From: an uncultured Lachnospiraceae bacterium
Lineage (GTDB): Bacteria > Bacillota > Clostridia > Lachnospirales > Lachnospiraceae
Length of the DNA: 64,000 nt
Reading direction: 5' to 3'
Assembly (NCBI GenBank): GCA_902794095.1
Contig: CADBFZ010000004.1
Coordinates: 186,001-250,000 of the forward strand
The notes under the pieces were generated by a model. The model did not search any database and was not told where the DNA came from. It saw nothing but the letters and a program-made list of their open reading frames with translations. Positions 45,447 to 53,694 of the stretch are shown here, one piece after another (the first letter of the stretch is position 1; each line of letters begins with the position of its first letter). The translations under genes and the position numbers were made by a program.

Positions 45447-46373
45447 ATGAGTAAGAATTTCGCTGATCTGCTTGCTAAGGTCAAGGGCCTCGACAAGCAA
45501 AAACTGGCAGTTGCCGTAGCACAGGACAAGCCCGTGCTTGAAGCTGTAAGAGAAGCACACAGAATGGGAATTATCGACGCCATTCTTGTAGGTGACGAGG
45601 ATCAGATCCGTGCAATCGGAGCCGAGCTTGATATGAGACTTGATGAATATGAGATCGTTGATGTCAAGGATCCCATGGAAGCTGCTCTCAAGGCTGTAAG
45701 CTTTGTACATGAGGGTAAGGCTGACATGTACATGAAGGGACTTGTTGATACCAAGACCTTCCTTAAGAGCGTTCTTGATAAAGAAGTTGGACTTCGTACC
45801 GGAAAGCCCCTCTCTCACGTATGTGTATTCGAGCTTCCCGGAATCGACAGACTTCTTTTCCTTACCGACGTAGCATTCATGCCTTATCCCACTCTTGAGG
45901 ACAAGGTTGCCATCATCGATTACACCGTAGAAGTAGCAAATGCCTGCGGAGTTACCAATCCCAAGGTTGCACCTCTTGCAGCTGTTGAGGTTGTTAACCC
46001 TAAGATGCCCGTTACCGTTGAGGCTGACGAGCTTCGCAAGATGAACGAGGAAGGCAAGATCAAGGGATGTATCGTAGACGGACCTCTTTCACTCGACATT
46101 GCTCTTTATAAGGAAGCAGCTGAGGAAAAGAAAGCGACTGACAGACCTTGCGCAGCATCCGCTGACATCCTTCTTTTCCCCGACATCCACGCAGGAAACC
46201 TTGTTTACAAGTCAATCGTTCACATGGTACCCGGAGTAAAGAACGGAAACATCCTTACCGGAACCCAGGCTCCCGTTATCCTTACCTCCAGATCCGACAC
46301 TAAGGATGTTAAGGTTAACTCCATCGCTCTGGCAGCAGTCGTTTCCGATCAGATGAAGAAAATGAATAAATAA
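45447..46373 (+). CDS. ptb: Phosphate butyryltransferase
   Basis: 308 residues, the size of Ptb. Key parts are AVAQDKPVLEAVREAHRMGI, DMYMKGLVDTKTFLKSVLD, RLLFLTDVAFMPYPTLEDK, CIVDGPLSLDIAL and FPDIHAGNLVYKS, the phosphotransacylase fold in the butyryl-specific branch. It converts butyryl-CoA plus phosphate to butyryl phosphate in the cytoplasm. Butyrate kinase follows 14 bases later with its own AAGGAG. The gene uses a narrow set of preferred codons, consistent with high expression. Confidence 0.93.
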   Translation: MSKNFADLLAKVKGLDKQKLAVAVAQDKPVLEAVREAHRMGIIDAILVGDEDQIRAIGAELDMRLDEYEIVDVKDPMEAALKAVSFVHEGKADMYMKGLVDTKTFLKSVLDKEVGLRTGKPLSHVCVFELPGIDRLLFLTDVAFMPYPTLEDKVAIIDYTVEVANACGVTNPKVAPLAAVEVVNPKMPVTVEADELRKMNEEGKIKGCIVDGPLSLDIALYKEAAEEKKATDRPCAASADILLFPDIHAGNLVYKSIVHMVPGVKNGNILTGTQAPVILTSRSDTKDVKVNSIALAAVVSDQMKKMNK

Positions 46374-46387
46374 TAAGGAGAACAGTT

Positions 46388-47458
46388 ATGGCACTTAAAT
46401 CTCTTATCATCAATCCCGGATCAACCTCCACCAAGGTAGGTATCTTTGAGGATGAGACCTGTGTAATGGACGAGACCCTCCGTCACTCAACCGAGGAGAT
46501 CTCTCAGTATGATTCAATCATCGCTCAGAAGGATTTCAGAAAGAACATCATTCTTGATTTCCTTAAGAACGCGGGCATCGATGTTAATTCATTTGATTTC
46601 ATCGTAGGACGTGGCGGACTTCTTAAGCCCATCCCCGGCGGTACCTACGAAGTTACCGATGCCGTTATCAAGGATCTTGAGATCGGTGTTCAGGGACAGC
46701 ATGCATCTAACCTCGGCGGAATCCTTGCACGTGAGATCGCAGATCAGATCGGTAAGAAGGCATTCATCGTTGACCCCGTTGTTGTAGACGAGCTCAGCGA
46801 CGTTGCAAGAATCTCAGGTATGCCCGAGTGCCCCAGAACCTCTATTTTCCATCCCCTTAACCAGAAGGCAGTAGCACGTCGTTATGCTAAGTCCGTTGGT
46901 AAGAAGTACGAGGATCTCAGACTTGTCGTTGCTCACCTTGGCGGCGGTGTTTCCGTAGGCGCTCACGAGTACGGCAAGATCGTTGACGTATACAGCGCAT
47001 TCGAAGGAGACGGTGCTCTTTCACCCGAAAGATGCGGCGGACTTCCTACCGGAAAGCTCATCAGACTTTGCTACTCAGGCAAGTACTCCGAGAAGGAGAT
47101 GCTCAAGAAGGCTACCGGCCAGGGCGGATTCAACGCATATCTCGGAACCAACGATGCAAGAGAAGTAATGAAGAGAATGGACGAGGGCGATGCTCAGGCT
47201 AAGCTTGTTATGGAAGCATTTATCTTCCAGGTTTGCAAGGACATCGGAGCAGAGTCAACCGTTCTTAAGGGAGATGTAGACCAGATCATCATCACCGGCG
47301 GTATCGCTTATAACGAGAGAGTTACCAAGGCTATGATCGAGAGAGTAGGAAAGATCGCTCCCGTAACCGTATATCCCGGAGAGGATGAGCTTCTTGCTCT
47401 TGCTCAGGGGGGCTTAAGAGTTATGAACGGAGAAGAGGAAGCTAAGGTTTACGCATAA
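46388..47458 (+). CDS. buk: Butyrate kinase
   Basis: 356 residues. The ASKHA-fold phosphate loop is LIINPGSTSTKVGIFEDE; VGRGGLLKPIPGGTYEV, HASNLGGILA, VAHLGGGVSVGAH and ITGGIAYNERVTKAMIERV complete the Buk pattern. It converts butyryl phosphate and ADP to butyrate and ATP, the energy-yielding last step of butyrate fermentation. With ptb it shows the kinase route rather than butyryl-CoA:acetate CoA-transferase, at least in part. Branched-chain acyl kinase activity is possible in this family. Confidence 0.94.
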   Translation: MALKSLIINPGSTSTKVGIFEDETCVMDETLRHSTEEISQYDSIIAQKDFRKNIILDFLKNAGIDVNSFDFIVGRGGLLKPIPGGTYEVTDAVIKDLEIGVQGQHASNLGGILAREIADQIGKKAFIVDPVVVDELSDVARISGMPECPRTSIFHPLNQKAVARRYAKSVGKKYEDLRLVVAHLGGGVSVGAHEYGKIVDVYSAFEGDGALSPERCGGLPTGKLIRLCYSGKYSEKEMLKKATGQGGFNAYLGTNDAREVMKRMDEGDAQAKLVMEAFIFQVCKDIGAESTVLKGDVDQIIITGGIAYNERVTKAMIERVGKIAPVTVYPGEDELLALAQGGLRVMNGEEEAKVYA

Positions 47459-47483
47459 TCAGCGTTTTAAGATCGGAGCTTTT

Positions 47484-47933
47484 ATGGAAATAGTCAGGAT
47501 GGACAGATCCAGCTCCTCCGAAGTATATGCAATGATGAGAGTCTTCTATGATTCTCCCGCTGTACTTCATACTTCATCGGACCGTGTTCTTAAGAACGAT
47601 ATCGAGGCCTGTATAGGCGATTGTCCCTATCTCGACGGATATGTGTTCGTTGTAGACGGTCAGATTGCAGGCTATTCAATGGTATCCAAGAGTTTTACCA
47701 CCGAATACGGCGGAATATGCGCATGGATAGAGGATCTGTATATAAAAGAAGAATACAGAAGGCGTGGCATTTCAAAACAGTTTTTTGAAAAGCTTCCTTC
47801 GATGTATCCCGAGATTGTCCGTTTCAAACTCGAGGTTGAACCCGAGAATGAGAGAGCAATAGAGACTTACAAAAATTGCGGATACAGCAAGCTTCATTAC
47901 GACATAATGGAGAGTGTTATCCGAGAGGGATAA
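47484..47933 (+). CDS. GNAT family N-acetyltransferase
   Basis: 149 residues. The acetyl-CoA binding motif A appears as AWIEDLYIKEEYRRRGISKQFF (RRRGIS loop) near residue 80-100, and the C-terminal ENERAIETYKNCGYSKL is the usual GNAT motif B. The substrate is unknown. GGAG precedes the ATG, 26 bases after buk, so it is likely in the ptb-buk transcript, which ends at the terminator directly after it. Confidence 0.85.
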   Translation: MEIVRMDRSSSSEVYAMMRVFYDSPAVLHTSSDRVLKNDIEACIGDCPYLDGYVFVVDGQIAGYSMVSKSFTTEYGGICAWIEDLYIKEEYRRRGISKQFFEKLPSMYPEIVRFKLEVEPENERAIETYKNCGYSKLHYDIMESVIREG

Positions 47934-47941
47934 AGCAAGAT

Positions 47942-47971
47942 AAAAGGACTGCCGGAGGGGCAGTCCTTTTT
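47942..47971 (+). terminator. Terminator of the ptb-buk-GNAT operon
   Basis: AAAAGGACTGCC (47942-47953) and GGCAGTCCTTTT (47959-47970) with a five-base loop and T-tail. Confidence 0.92.
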
Positions 47972-47979
47972 GTATATGG

Positions 47980-48048
47980 GTCTTCCGGGGGGCCGGAAGA
48001 CTTAAGAAGTATCCGATTCGCGAGGGGGTTAGAACAGGATACTCTTAA
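47980..48048. repeat. Two further hairpins at the convergent junction
   Basis: GTCTTCCGG (47980-47988) and CCGGAAGAC (47993-48001) pair around GGGG. Next to it TTAAGAAGTATCC (from 48003) pairs, with one bulge, with GGATACTCTTAA (ending near 48047), overlapping the stop codon of the minus-strand lipoprotein gene. Together with the terminator this makes three hairpins in 107 bases. Confidence 0.5.
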
Positions 48049-49982
48049 AGCGATGATCGTCCCAGCAGCTCATCATAGGATACAAAGATCTCGATAAATC
48101 CTGCTGCATAGGGTCCCATTTCATAGGGAGAGTAGTAGTAGATGATTCCGTCTTCCGTAAATTCGATGGTATCCGATGTCAGTGATACCAGATCGTATGC
48201 GTCCGAATATACCGTTTCCGCATCCGCCGCAAAATAAGGCGGGCCGTAAAGATCATCATCTTCGTAGCTTAAGAAATCCTCTTTGGTTTTCTCTGCTATG
48301 AGAGTCTTGAAATCTTTTTCGCTTCCGGTATAGAAGTCGGTAATGCTCTTTGCTTCACCGGTAGCAATGTCAAAGAGGTACTGAACTCTGTAGGGATATC
48401 CGTGAGCTCCTCCTCCGTACCAGTATCCTGTCATCTCAATTGCGAGATAGTTATTGCCGATCTCATCGACTGCGGATACATAGTAATCATTGGTGACCCT
48501 GTACCATGAAGGATGTGCCTCATGATCTTCACAGGGTACCTCATCGATGGAGACGGTAGCTTCGTCTTGAATAAACAGTTCAGCCCGGTTCTTAAGGTAT
48601 TCATTGATCATATCCGCATGACTGGAATATGAACCGTCAAGGATGAAATACTCTATATAATCGCAAAGAAGCGCTGTTCCGCAATCGGGACATTCACGGC
48701 TCGATGATATATAGGAGACCGTTCCGTAATCAAAGATCCTGTCATGATCAAAATACAGATACTCATACTCATTGGAAGGATCGCTTAAGCTTACGGTTCT
48801 CCAATAAATATCCCCGTCTTCCGCGCCTACGTAATGAACGCAGTTTTCGTTTACGGCAAATCCTTCGATTCCGGGAATGATATTCGATCCGGGTACTGTT
48901 TGGGCATCGTATATAAATCTGAGTTCCCCGGATGAAGCGTCGTATTCGTAAACAGAATTATGTGTGATTCCGTATTCTTCGCTCTCGGATACGCTGTAGT
49001 AATATTTTGTTCCGACCCGGCCGAGCAGATTATTCGCACCTCTTTCATCCGAGACTTCGGTAAGCTCATCGGTCTCCAGATCATAAACACAGGCTTTTCC
49101 TACTCCGGAATCATAGTCCATAACTACTGCGAAGATATGCTTTTCATCAAACAGAGCACTATAAACATTCTCAAATCCATCGATCTTTTTCTTGATGCCT
49201 TTGGAATTGACTAAAACAAGATTGCCGTCCATATATGACGGCAGATATCCGCAGTCATAATAAACATGTGCGCTGCAATCGGTTTTGAGAAGATGCCCGT
49301 CAGCTTCCGAGATGACATTATAAATTATGCTGATATCTTCGTTTGTTTCTTTTTCTACGAATTTATCTTCGCTGCCGTCATACTCAAAAGAAGTGGTGGC
49401 ATCGCCGAGTGAATTATATGATTCGTCATATCCGATCACATAATCGACATACAGACGTCCGTTAAAGAACTCGCATGCACTCAGGTAACAGTTTCCGGTG
49501 CCTTTCCATATATCATAGATCTTGAAATCCTCTTCCCTTACCGCATATACGAAATACTTCGCATCGGCATCTCCGGGGAATAATACACAATCCCTGAAAA
49601 ATAAAAAGCCGTCGCCTTCACCGACCAGGATGCTTTTATTGTATGACTCTTCACCTGTAAGGCGATATATAGAAAGCTCATTTGAGGATACATTCTTAGC
49701 AAGGTCTTCGCGGTTGAACTGCTTGATCTCGTTGTCTTCCGGATAATACACGAAGATTGTATCTGACATCGGATCCCTTACAAGAACCGTTCCTCCGTTA
49801 TCAAGCTTTACTTCTTCGAACGCTGTTTCTTCTTCCGGCTTATCTTCAGGCTCTTCATCTTCTTCATCGTGAACCTGAATTCCTTCTTCAATGTTTGATA
49901 TATCATTAGGCATAATACTGCATCCGGCAAGGGCCAGAGCGGTAATGCCGATAAGCATTAATCTTAGTGTTCTTTTCTTCAT
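48045..49982 (-). CDS. Lipoprotein with C-terminal DUF3298 (RsiV-like) domain
   Basis: 645 residues. Lipobox LALAGC with the lipidated cysteine at C21, then an acidic linker (EDEEPEDKPEEET), so it is tethered to the outer face of the membrane. Residues about 60-430 have repeated strand patterns of propeller type. The last 150 residues contain YWYGGGAHGYPYRVQYLFD, GEAKSITDFY and YYYSPYEMGPYAAGFIEIF, the DUF3298 pattern found in RsiV, an anti-sigma factor that binds lysozyme. There is no anti-sigma part here. A sensing or binding role at the surface is inference. Confidence 0.75.
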   Translation of the reverse strand: MKKRTLRLMLIGITALALAGCSIMPNDISNIEEGIQVHDEEDEEPEDKPEEETAFEEVKLDNGGTVLVRDPMSDTIFVYYPEDNEIKQFNREDLAKNVSSNELSIYRLTGEESYNKSILVGEGDGFLFFRDCVLFPGDADAKYFVYAVREEDFKIYDIWKGTGNCYLSACEFFNGRLYVDYVIGYDESYNSLGDATTSFEYDGSEDKFVEKETNEDISIIYNVISEADGHLLKTDCSAHVYYDCGYLPSYMDGNLVLVNSKGIKKKIDGFENVYSALFDEKHIFAVVMDYDSGVGKACVYDLETDELTEVSDERGANNLLGRVGTKYYYSVSESEEYGITHNSVYEYDASSGELRFIYDAQTVPGSNIIPGIEGFAVNENCVHYVGAEDGDIYWRTVSLSDPSNEYEYLYFDHDRIFDYGTVSYISSSRECPDCGTALLCDYIEYFILDGSYSSHADMINEYLKNRAELFIQDEATVSIDEVPCEDHEAHPSWYRVTNDYYVSAVDEIGNNYLAIEMTGYWYGGGAHGYPYRVQYLFDIATGEAKSITDFYTGSEKDFKTLIAEKTKEDFLSYEDDDLYGPPYFAADAETVYSDAYDLVSLTSDTIEFTEDGIIYYYSPYEMGPYAAGFIEIFVSYDELLGRSSL

Positions 49983-50033
49983 CTATACCTCTCATTTCTT
50001 CCGCACAACCCCGCGCGGATTTAATTCGTGTAA

Positions 50034-50042
50034 ATCATAGCA
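50034..50042 (-). promoter_or_regulatory. Extended -10 promoter of the lipoprotein gene
   Basis: On the minus strand TGC-TATGAT forms an extended -10 box about 45 bases before the ATG at 49982. No good -35 is visible; that position is taken by the terminator of the upstream operon. Confidence 0.4.
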
Positions 50043-50067
50043 CAAAAAATCCGCTTAAAAAGCGGAT
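50043..50067 (-). terminator. Terminator of the HAD-YczE-Wzz-EpsG operon
   Basis: ATCCGCTT (50049-50056) and AAGCGGAT (50060-50067) pair; on the minus strand a T-run follows. Confidence 0.8.
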
Positions 50068-50121
50068 AAAGGCAAATATAATAAAGCATTAAAGAAACTT
50101 AATAAAGGGTTAAAGAATTGA

Positions 50122-51219
50122 TTACTGGAATATCCAATTGTAGTAGGGCAGAACTCTGATATCGGTGTTGTATGCGCTTCTTAAAAACAGCGCAAACAGC
50201 ATAAGAAATGCAAGACTGATAAGAACGGTCCAGATCGTCCTTGCCTTTTTATTTTCGATCTTCTTAAGAAGAGAGGGTATGAAGAATACATTGCTCACAT
50301 TCATATAAAATCCGATTCTTGAAATCTCGGGAACGAATGAGCAGAAAACATATAAAAGGAGAGCAAAGAGATTGAGATAGAATCCAAATTTGAGCTTGCG
50401 GTCTTCTGCAATCTTTTTGCGGTATATAAGTGCAAAGACAAATATTGCTGCTGCTTTTGCGATATTGATAAGACTGGTTTCACCGGTATCAAACATGGAT
50501 CCTTCATAAAAAGGATAGAAGATAAAGATTATCTTTCTGTAGAGTCCGGGAAGGAAGATAAGTGATGCACAGAAGACGCTGATGATAAAATGTCCGATCC
50601 AATTCCAGTTAACCGTTGCAAGAAGATAAAGTGGAATTACGATGAGAACGGATTTATGGAAGAGCGCAGCGGCTCCGATCACTGCGAAGAATTTGATGTA
50701 ATCCTTCTTAAGAACATACTTCATAGAAAACATAGCTGCAGAAAGTGCCAGATAGTATCTGACATTGTTGAGGCTTACAAAATAATATCCCGCAGTCATG
50801 AAGATGAAGATGGAATATACGAACCAATCACTCTGATCATAGATTGCTTTTACCATCAGAAAAACTGTGATCAGTGAAAAGAAAGCGAAGATTGGAAGAT
50901 AGTTGTCATACTCCAGGAAATACTGAAGGAACTTAACAACATATTTGAATCCGGGTTCGTAGCTTACATATCTGTCCTGTGCTATGAGATTGAAGTTGTC
51001 CCTGTAAACCCAGTAGTCATTTCCTACTGCGATTCTGCATGCTGAAACAGCTGATAAGAGTATGAATATTCCTGCGACGAGTATACGGTTTCTCAGATAT
51101 CTCTTAGTAAGATATCCGTCTTTTGTACGCACGGAAAAGTCTGCGGTCTCAACTCCTAAGGAGATGAAGACAACCGCAGCAGTAAGTGCGATATATAAGA
51201 ATAAACCGTAGGTTATCAT
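50122..51219 (-). CDS. EpsG-like polysaccharide polymerase
   Basis: 365 residues with about ten membrane helices. The family marks are ACRIAVGNDYWVYRDNF near residue 60 (the VG-x-D-Y motif of EpsG/Wzy-like proteins), SYEPGFKYVVKFLQYF and the YYFVSLNNVRYYLALS helix. These proteins polymerise exopolysaccharide repeat units on the outer side of the membrane. Its ATG overlaps the stop of the Wzz-like gene (ATGA), which supports a joint role in chain building. Confidence 0.8.
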   Translation of the reverse strand: MITYGLFLYIALTAAVVFISLGVETADFSVRTKDGYLTKRYLRNRILVAGIFILLSAVSACRIAVGNDYWVYRDNFNLIAQDRYVSYEPGFKYVVKFLQYFLEYDNYLPIFAFFSLITVFLMVKAIYDQSDWFVYSIFIFMTAGYYFVSLNNVRYYLALSAAMFSMKYVLKKDYIKFFAVIGAAALFHKSVLIVIPLYLLATVNWNWIGHFIISVFCASLIFLPGLYRKIIFIFYPFYEGSMFDTGETSLINIAKAAAIFVFALIYRKKIAEDRKLKFGFYLNLFALLLYVFCSFVPEISRIGFYMNVSNVFFIPSLLKKIENKKARTIWTVLISLAFLMLFALFLRSAYNTDIRVLPYYNWIFQ

Positions 51220-52268
51220 TTAGTGTTTTTGCTTTCCTCTGCAAATCTTGAATCTTTGCCGATGTAATATGCTCTTATAAGAGCGTCATCGGTATCGGTA
51301 AGGATTGCACACATAGGTTCTTTGCCGTACTTACTTAAGAATGAAAGAGCTCTTTCGTCTCCGCCTGTGTGGTTCTTGGAAGAGAAGATATATACGATGG
51401 GGTGTTCCGCATTTTTAACTTCACCGAGAAGTCCGGGCTTTTCTGTATCGGAAAGATCCAGTGTCTTTCCTTCAACCCTGGCACCTGCTGCGATGAGTTT
51501 GTCTATGACAGCATTAAACTTGTCGGAAGGAAGAGTTGATGCAGTGATAAATCCGTCATCACCCGCAAGATCTTCAAGCGTCTCTTTGAGATTTGCGGCA
51601 GTGATGGTTCCGGCGGAAGGAAGGTGGAATCTTTTTTCGATGGTTTCCGGAAGGATGATGCGATCATCCGATACGATCCTGATCCATACGAAAAGTGTTG
51701 AAACAAAGAGTCCGATAAATGCTCCGAGAATGATTGCTCTGATGGCTCTCACATCGGGAGGAAGAAGAGTGGGCTCGGAACCGCCAATCTCTCTTACTGA
51801 AAGAATCTCGGGGAGAGATTTTGCAAATGCTGAAACTCCGATGACTCCGGCATTAATGATCTTGGTACACATGTCGGGATCGGGATTGGTAACCTGAAGA
51901 GTAAGGACTTTTACATCGGAGTTAAGTGTTGCAAGGAATGACTCGCGTACTGTTTTCTCATCGAGAGTAGGATCAGCTTTTAAGATCTCATCAATGATGG
52001 CAGCATCACCTGACATCTGCTCCCATGTATATTTGTTAAAATAGATAAGTTCGTTCGAGCCTGCTTCGGGAATGTATTCCAGATAAAGATCTGTTTTTGC
52101 CTGGAACTTATATTCGGAAGAAAGCCTATATGTAAGGTGACAAGCGCAAACAAAAGCCGCACCGATAAATGCACAGCCTATGATAAGAGGAAGCTTCTTG
52201 ATAAACCTTAAGAGGAATAATCTTCCGTTTACAGGTTCGTCACCGTATCTCATTTCCCAAAGTTTCAT
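51216..52268 (-). CDS. Wzz/YveK-like chain-length or tyrosine-kinase-modulator protein
   Basis: 350 residues from the ATG at 52268 (CGGAGAAA upstream; the longer in-frame start at 52316 lies in the previous gene). Two helices (about 19-44 and 176-200) flank an extracytoplasmic domain with VTNPDPDMCTKIINAGV, the Wzz layout. After the second helix there is a cytoplasmic domain of about 150 residues that resembles a nucleotide-binding fold remnant (PIVYIFSSKNHTGGDERAL) but has no Walker A motif, so it is not an active BY-kinase. It probably sets polymer length with EpsG. Confidence 0.68.
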   Translation of the reverse strand: MKLWEMRYGDEPVNGRLFLLRFIKKLPLIIGCAFIGAAFVCACHLTYRLSSEYKFQAKTDLYLEYIPEAGSNELIYFNKYTWEQMSGDAAIIDEILKADPTLDEKTVRESFLATLNSDVKVLTLQVTNPDPDMCTKIINAGVIGVSAFAKSLPEILSVREIGGSEPTLLPPDVRAIRAIILGAFIGLFVSTLFVWIRIVSDDRIILPETIEKRFHLPSAGTITAANLKETLEDLAGDDGFITASTLPSDKFNAVIDKLIAAGARVEGKTLDLSDTEKPGLLGEVKNAEHPIVYIFSSKNHTGGDERALSFLSKYGKEPMCAILTDTDDALIRAYYIGKDSRFAEESKNTK

Positions 52269-52269
52269 A

Positions 52270-52953
52270 TTATTTCTCCGACTTTTTAAATATATGTCTG
52301 TCCATGAATGAACCAACCGTTGTTATGGCGGGTCCGAGGAATACTGCCATAAGTATGGTGCCTATGCGGGGGCGTGCTCCGAATAAAACACCTATCAAAA
52401 CCGCACATGAATCAAAAACAATTCTTGTAATGAAAAAAGGAATCCTCTTAAATGCATCGCATATGATCTTGCCCAGTCCGTCATAGGGGGAAAGACCCAG
52501 GCGTGAGTTCATATATACCGCAGCGCTTATGAGGAATCCGATAAGACCGAGGATGAAGGTAACGGGTCTTGCAACGGGTCCCATAAAGAAGCCTTCAGCA
52601 AAAGTTTTGCCGATCACCCATCTTGTAAAATCTACCGTATATCCTACAAGTACCATGTTTGCAACGGAACCGGGACCTATGAGCTTGATGCCGGTTACGA
52701 GGATTACGATACCGAGCATGACGGCATTTAATGTAAGCTGCCAGTTACCCAGGGTCCATCCGATCTTTCCGGCGATGCTTACGTTCATGAAAGTGTAGGG
52801 GTCTGTTCCAAGATCGGTTTCCAAGAGAAATCCCAAGGAAATACCCATACATAAAACAGCAATCACTACCATTAAGACGTTAGCTGCGAATTCTTTTTTA
52901 TTATTCTTAAATCTGTCCAGACCTGCCCAGGTCGTAAACTTATCTTTGTTCAT
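52270..52953 (-). CDS. YczE/YitT-like integral membrane protein
   Basis: 227 residues from the ATG at 52953 (AAGGTG seven bases upstream; an in-frame TTG lies two codons earlier). Five helices, with GISLGFLLETDLGTDPYTF near the N-terminus and SRLGLSPYDGLGKIICD in the middle; these two G-x-x-P-x-D/F repeats mark the COG2364 (YczE) family. The role is not established. It overlaps the HAD gene by 14 bases and ends one base before the Wzz-like start codon. Confidence 0.75.
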   Translation of the reverse strand: MNKDKFTTWAGLDRFKNNKKEFAANVLMVVIAVLCMGISLGFLLETDLGTDPYTFMNVSIAGKIGWTLGNWQLTLNAVMLGIVILVTGIKLIGPGSVANMVLVGYTVDFTRWVIGKTFAEGFFMGPVARPVTFILGLIGFLISAAVYMNSRLGLSPYDGLGKIICDAFKRIPFFITRIVFDSCAVLIGVLFGARPRIGTILMAVFLGPAITTVGSFMDRHIFKKSEK

Positions 52954-53596
52954 CTTCAATCACCTTCGGAAGATCATCAAGTGTTTTAATCTTGGTCATG
53001 CACAGATGCTCGACCTCGGGTTCGCTTTCGGTCTGATCGGGGACAAACACAACTTTTAACCCTGCTCTGCTTGCCGAAAGAATACCGTTGGGTGCATCCT
53101 CAACCGCTATGCATTCCGAAGGATCCAGTCCCAATTGTTCTACTGCTTTTAAGTATACGTCGGGCGCGGGTTTTCCGAACTCGCAATCCGCTGCAGAACA
53201 TATCTTATCGAAATATCCTTCCAGTCCGACGCTCTTAAGATATCTTCCCGTTCTTTCCAGATCCGTTGCTGTAGCCACGGCTCTTAGAATTCCGTTTTCT
53301 TTTAACTTGTTTAATGCATTGATGGCGCCGGGTTTTAACTGAATGCCGTGCTCTTTGACAATCTCTTCGTAGATGTCTTTTCTGTAAGCACGGACTTCAT
53401 CGTAATTAAACGAATCACCGAACCATTCTCTGAACCGGTCATATACAAAGGGTCTTCCGAAGCTGCGAAGCTGAAGATACATTTCCTCGGTCATGTTAAA
53501 ACCAAAGTGTTCGCAGGCTTTCGGCCAGCATATGCGGTAGTATTTTTCGGTATCGAGTATTGTACCGTCGAGATCGAAAATAACTGCTTTAATCAT
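52940..53596 (-). CDS. HAD-superfamily phosphatase, beta-phosphoglucomutase-like
   Basis: 218 residues. I chose the ATG at 53596: the longer in-frame start at 53665 falls in the -35 element of the promoter. Motif I is AVIFDLDGTILDT, motif II lies at AVATATD, motif III is EFGKPAPDVY and motif IV is IAVEDAPNGI, with a helical cap between. This subfamily acts on sugar phosphates. It is first in an operon with polysaccharide genes, so a sugar-phosphate substrate would make sense, but that is inference. Confidence 0.87.
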   Translation of the reverse strand: MIKAVIFDLDGTILDTEKYYRICWPKACEHFGFNMTEEMYLQLRSFGRPFVYDRFREWFGDSFNYDEVRAYRKDIYEEIVKEHGIQLKPGAINALNKLKENGILRAVATATDLERTGRYLKSVGLEGYFDKICSAADCEFGKPAPDVYLKAVEQLGLDPSECIAVEDAPNGILSASRAGLKVVFVPDQTESEPEVEHLCMTKIKTLDDLPKVIEDEQR

Positions 53597-53636
53597 TGTA
53601 TATAAGCCTTTCGCTATGATAAAATCATATCGATTT

Positions 53637-53665
53637 ATTTTAATATTTACAGTATATAACGTCAA
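53637..53665 (-). promoter_or_regulatory. Promoter of the HAD-YczE-Wzz-EpsG operon
   Basis: On the minus strand TTGACG (53665-53660), a 17-base spacer and TAAAAT (53642-53637). Transcription would start near 53630, about 34 bases before the ATG at 53596. Confidence 0.65.
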
Positions 53666-53694
53666 CTTTTCAGGAATTTGTGACGGTTTGAAGA

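Noticed and set aside
51216-51700. Tyrosine kinase (BY-kinase) domain at the C-terminus of the Wzz-like protein
   Set aside because: No Walker A or Walker B motif can be found; at best a degenerate fold.
53597-53665. Longer N-terminus for the HAD phosphatase
   Set aside because: The upstream in-frame ATG overlaps the -35 element and the extension is not family-like.
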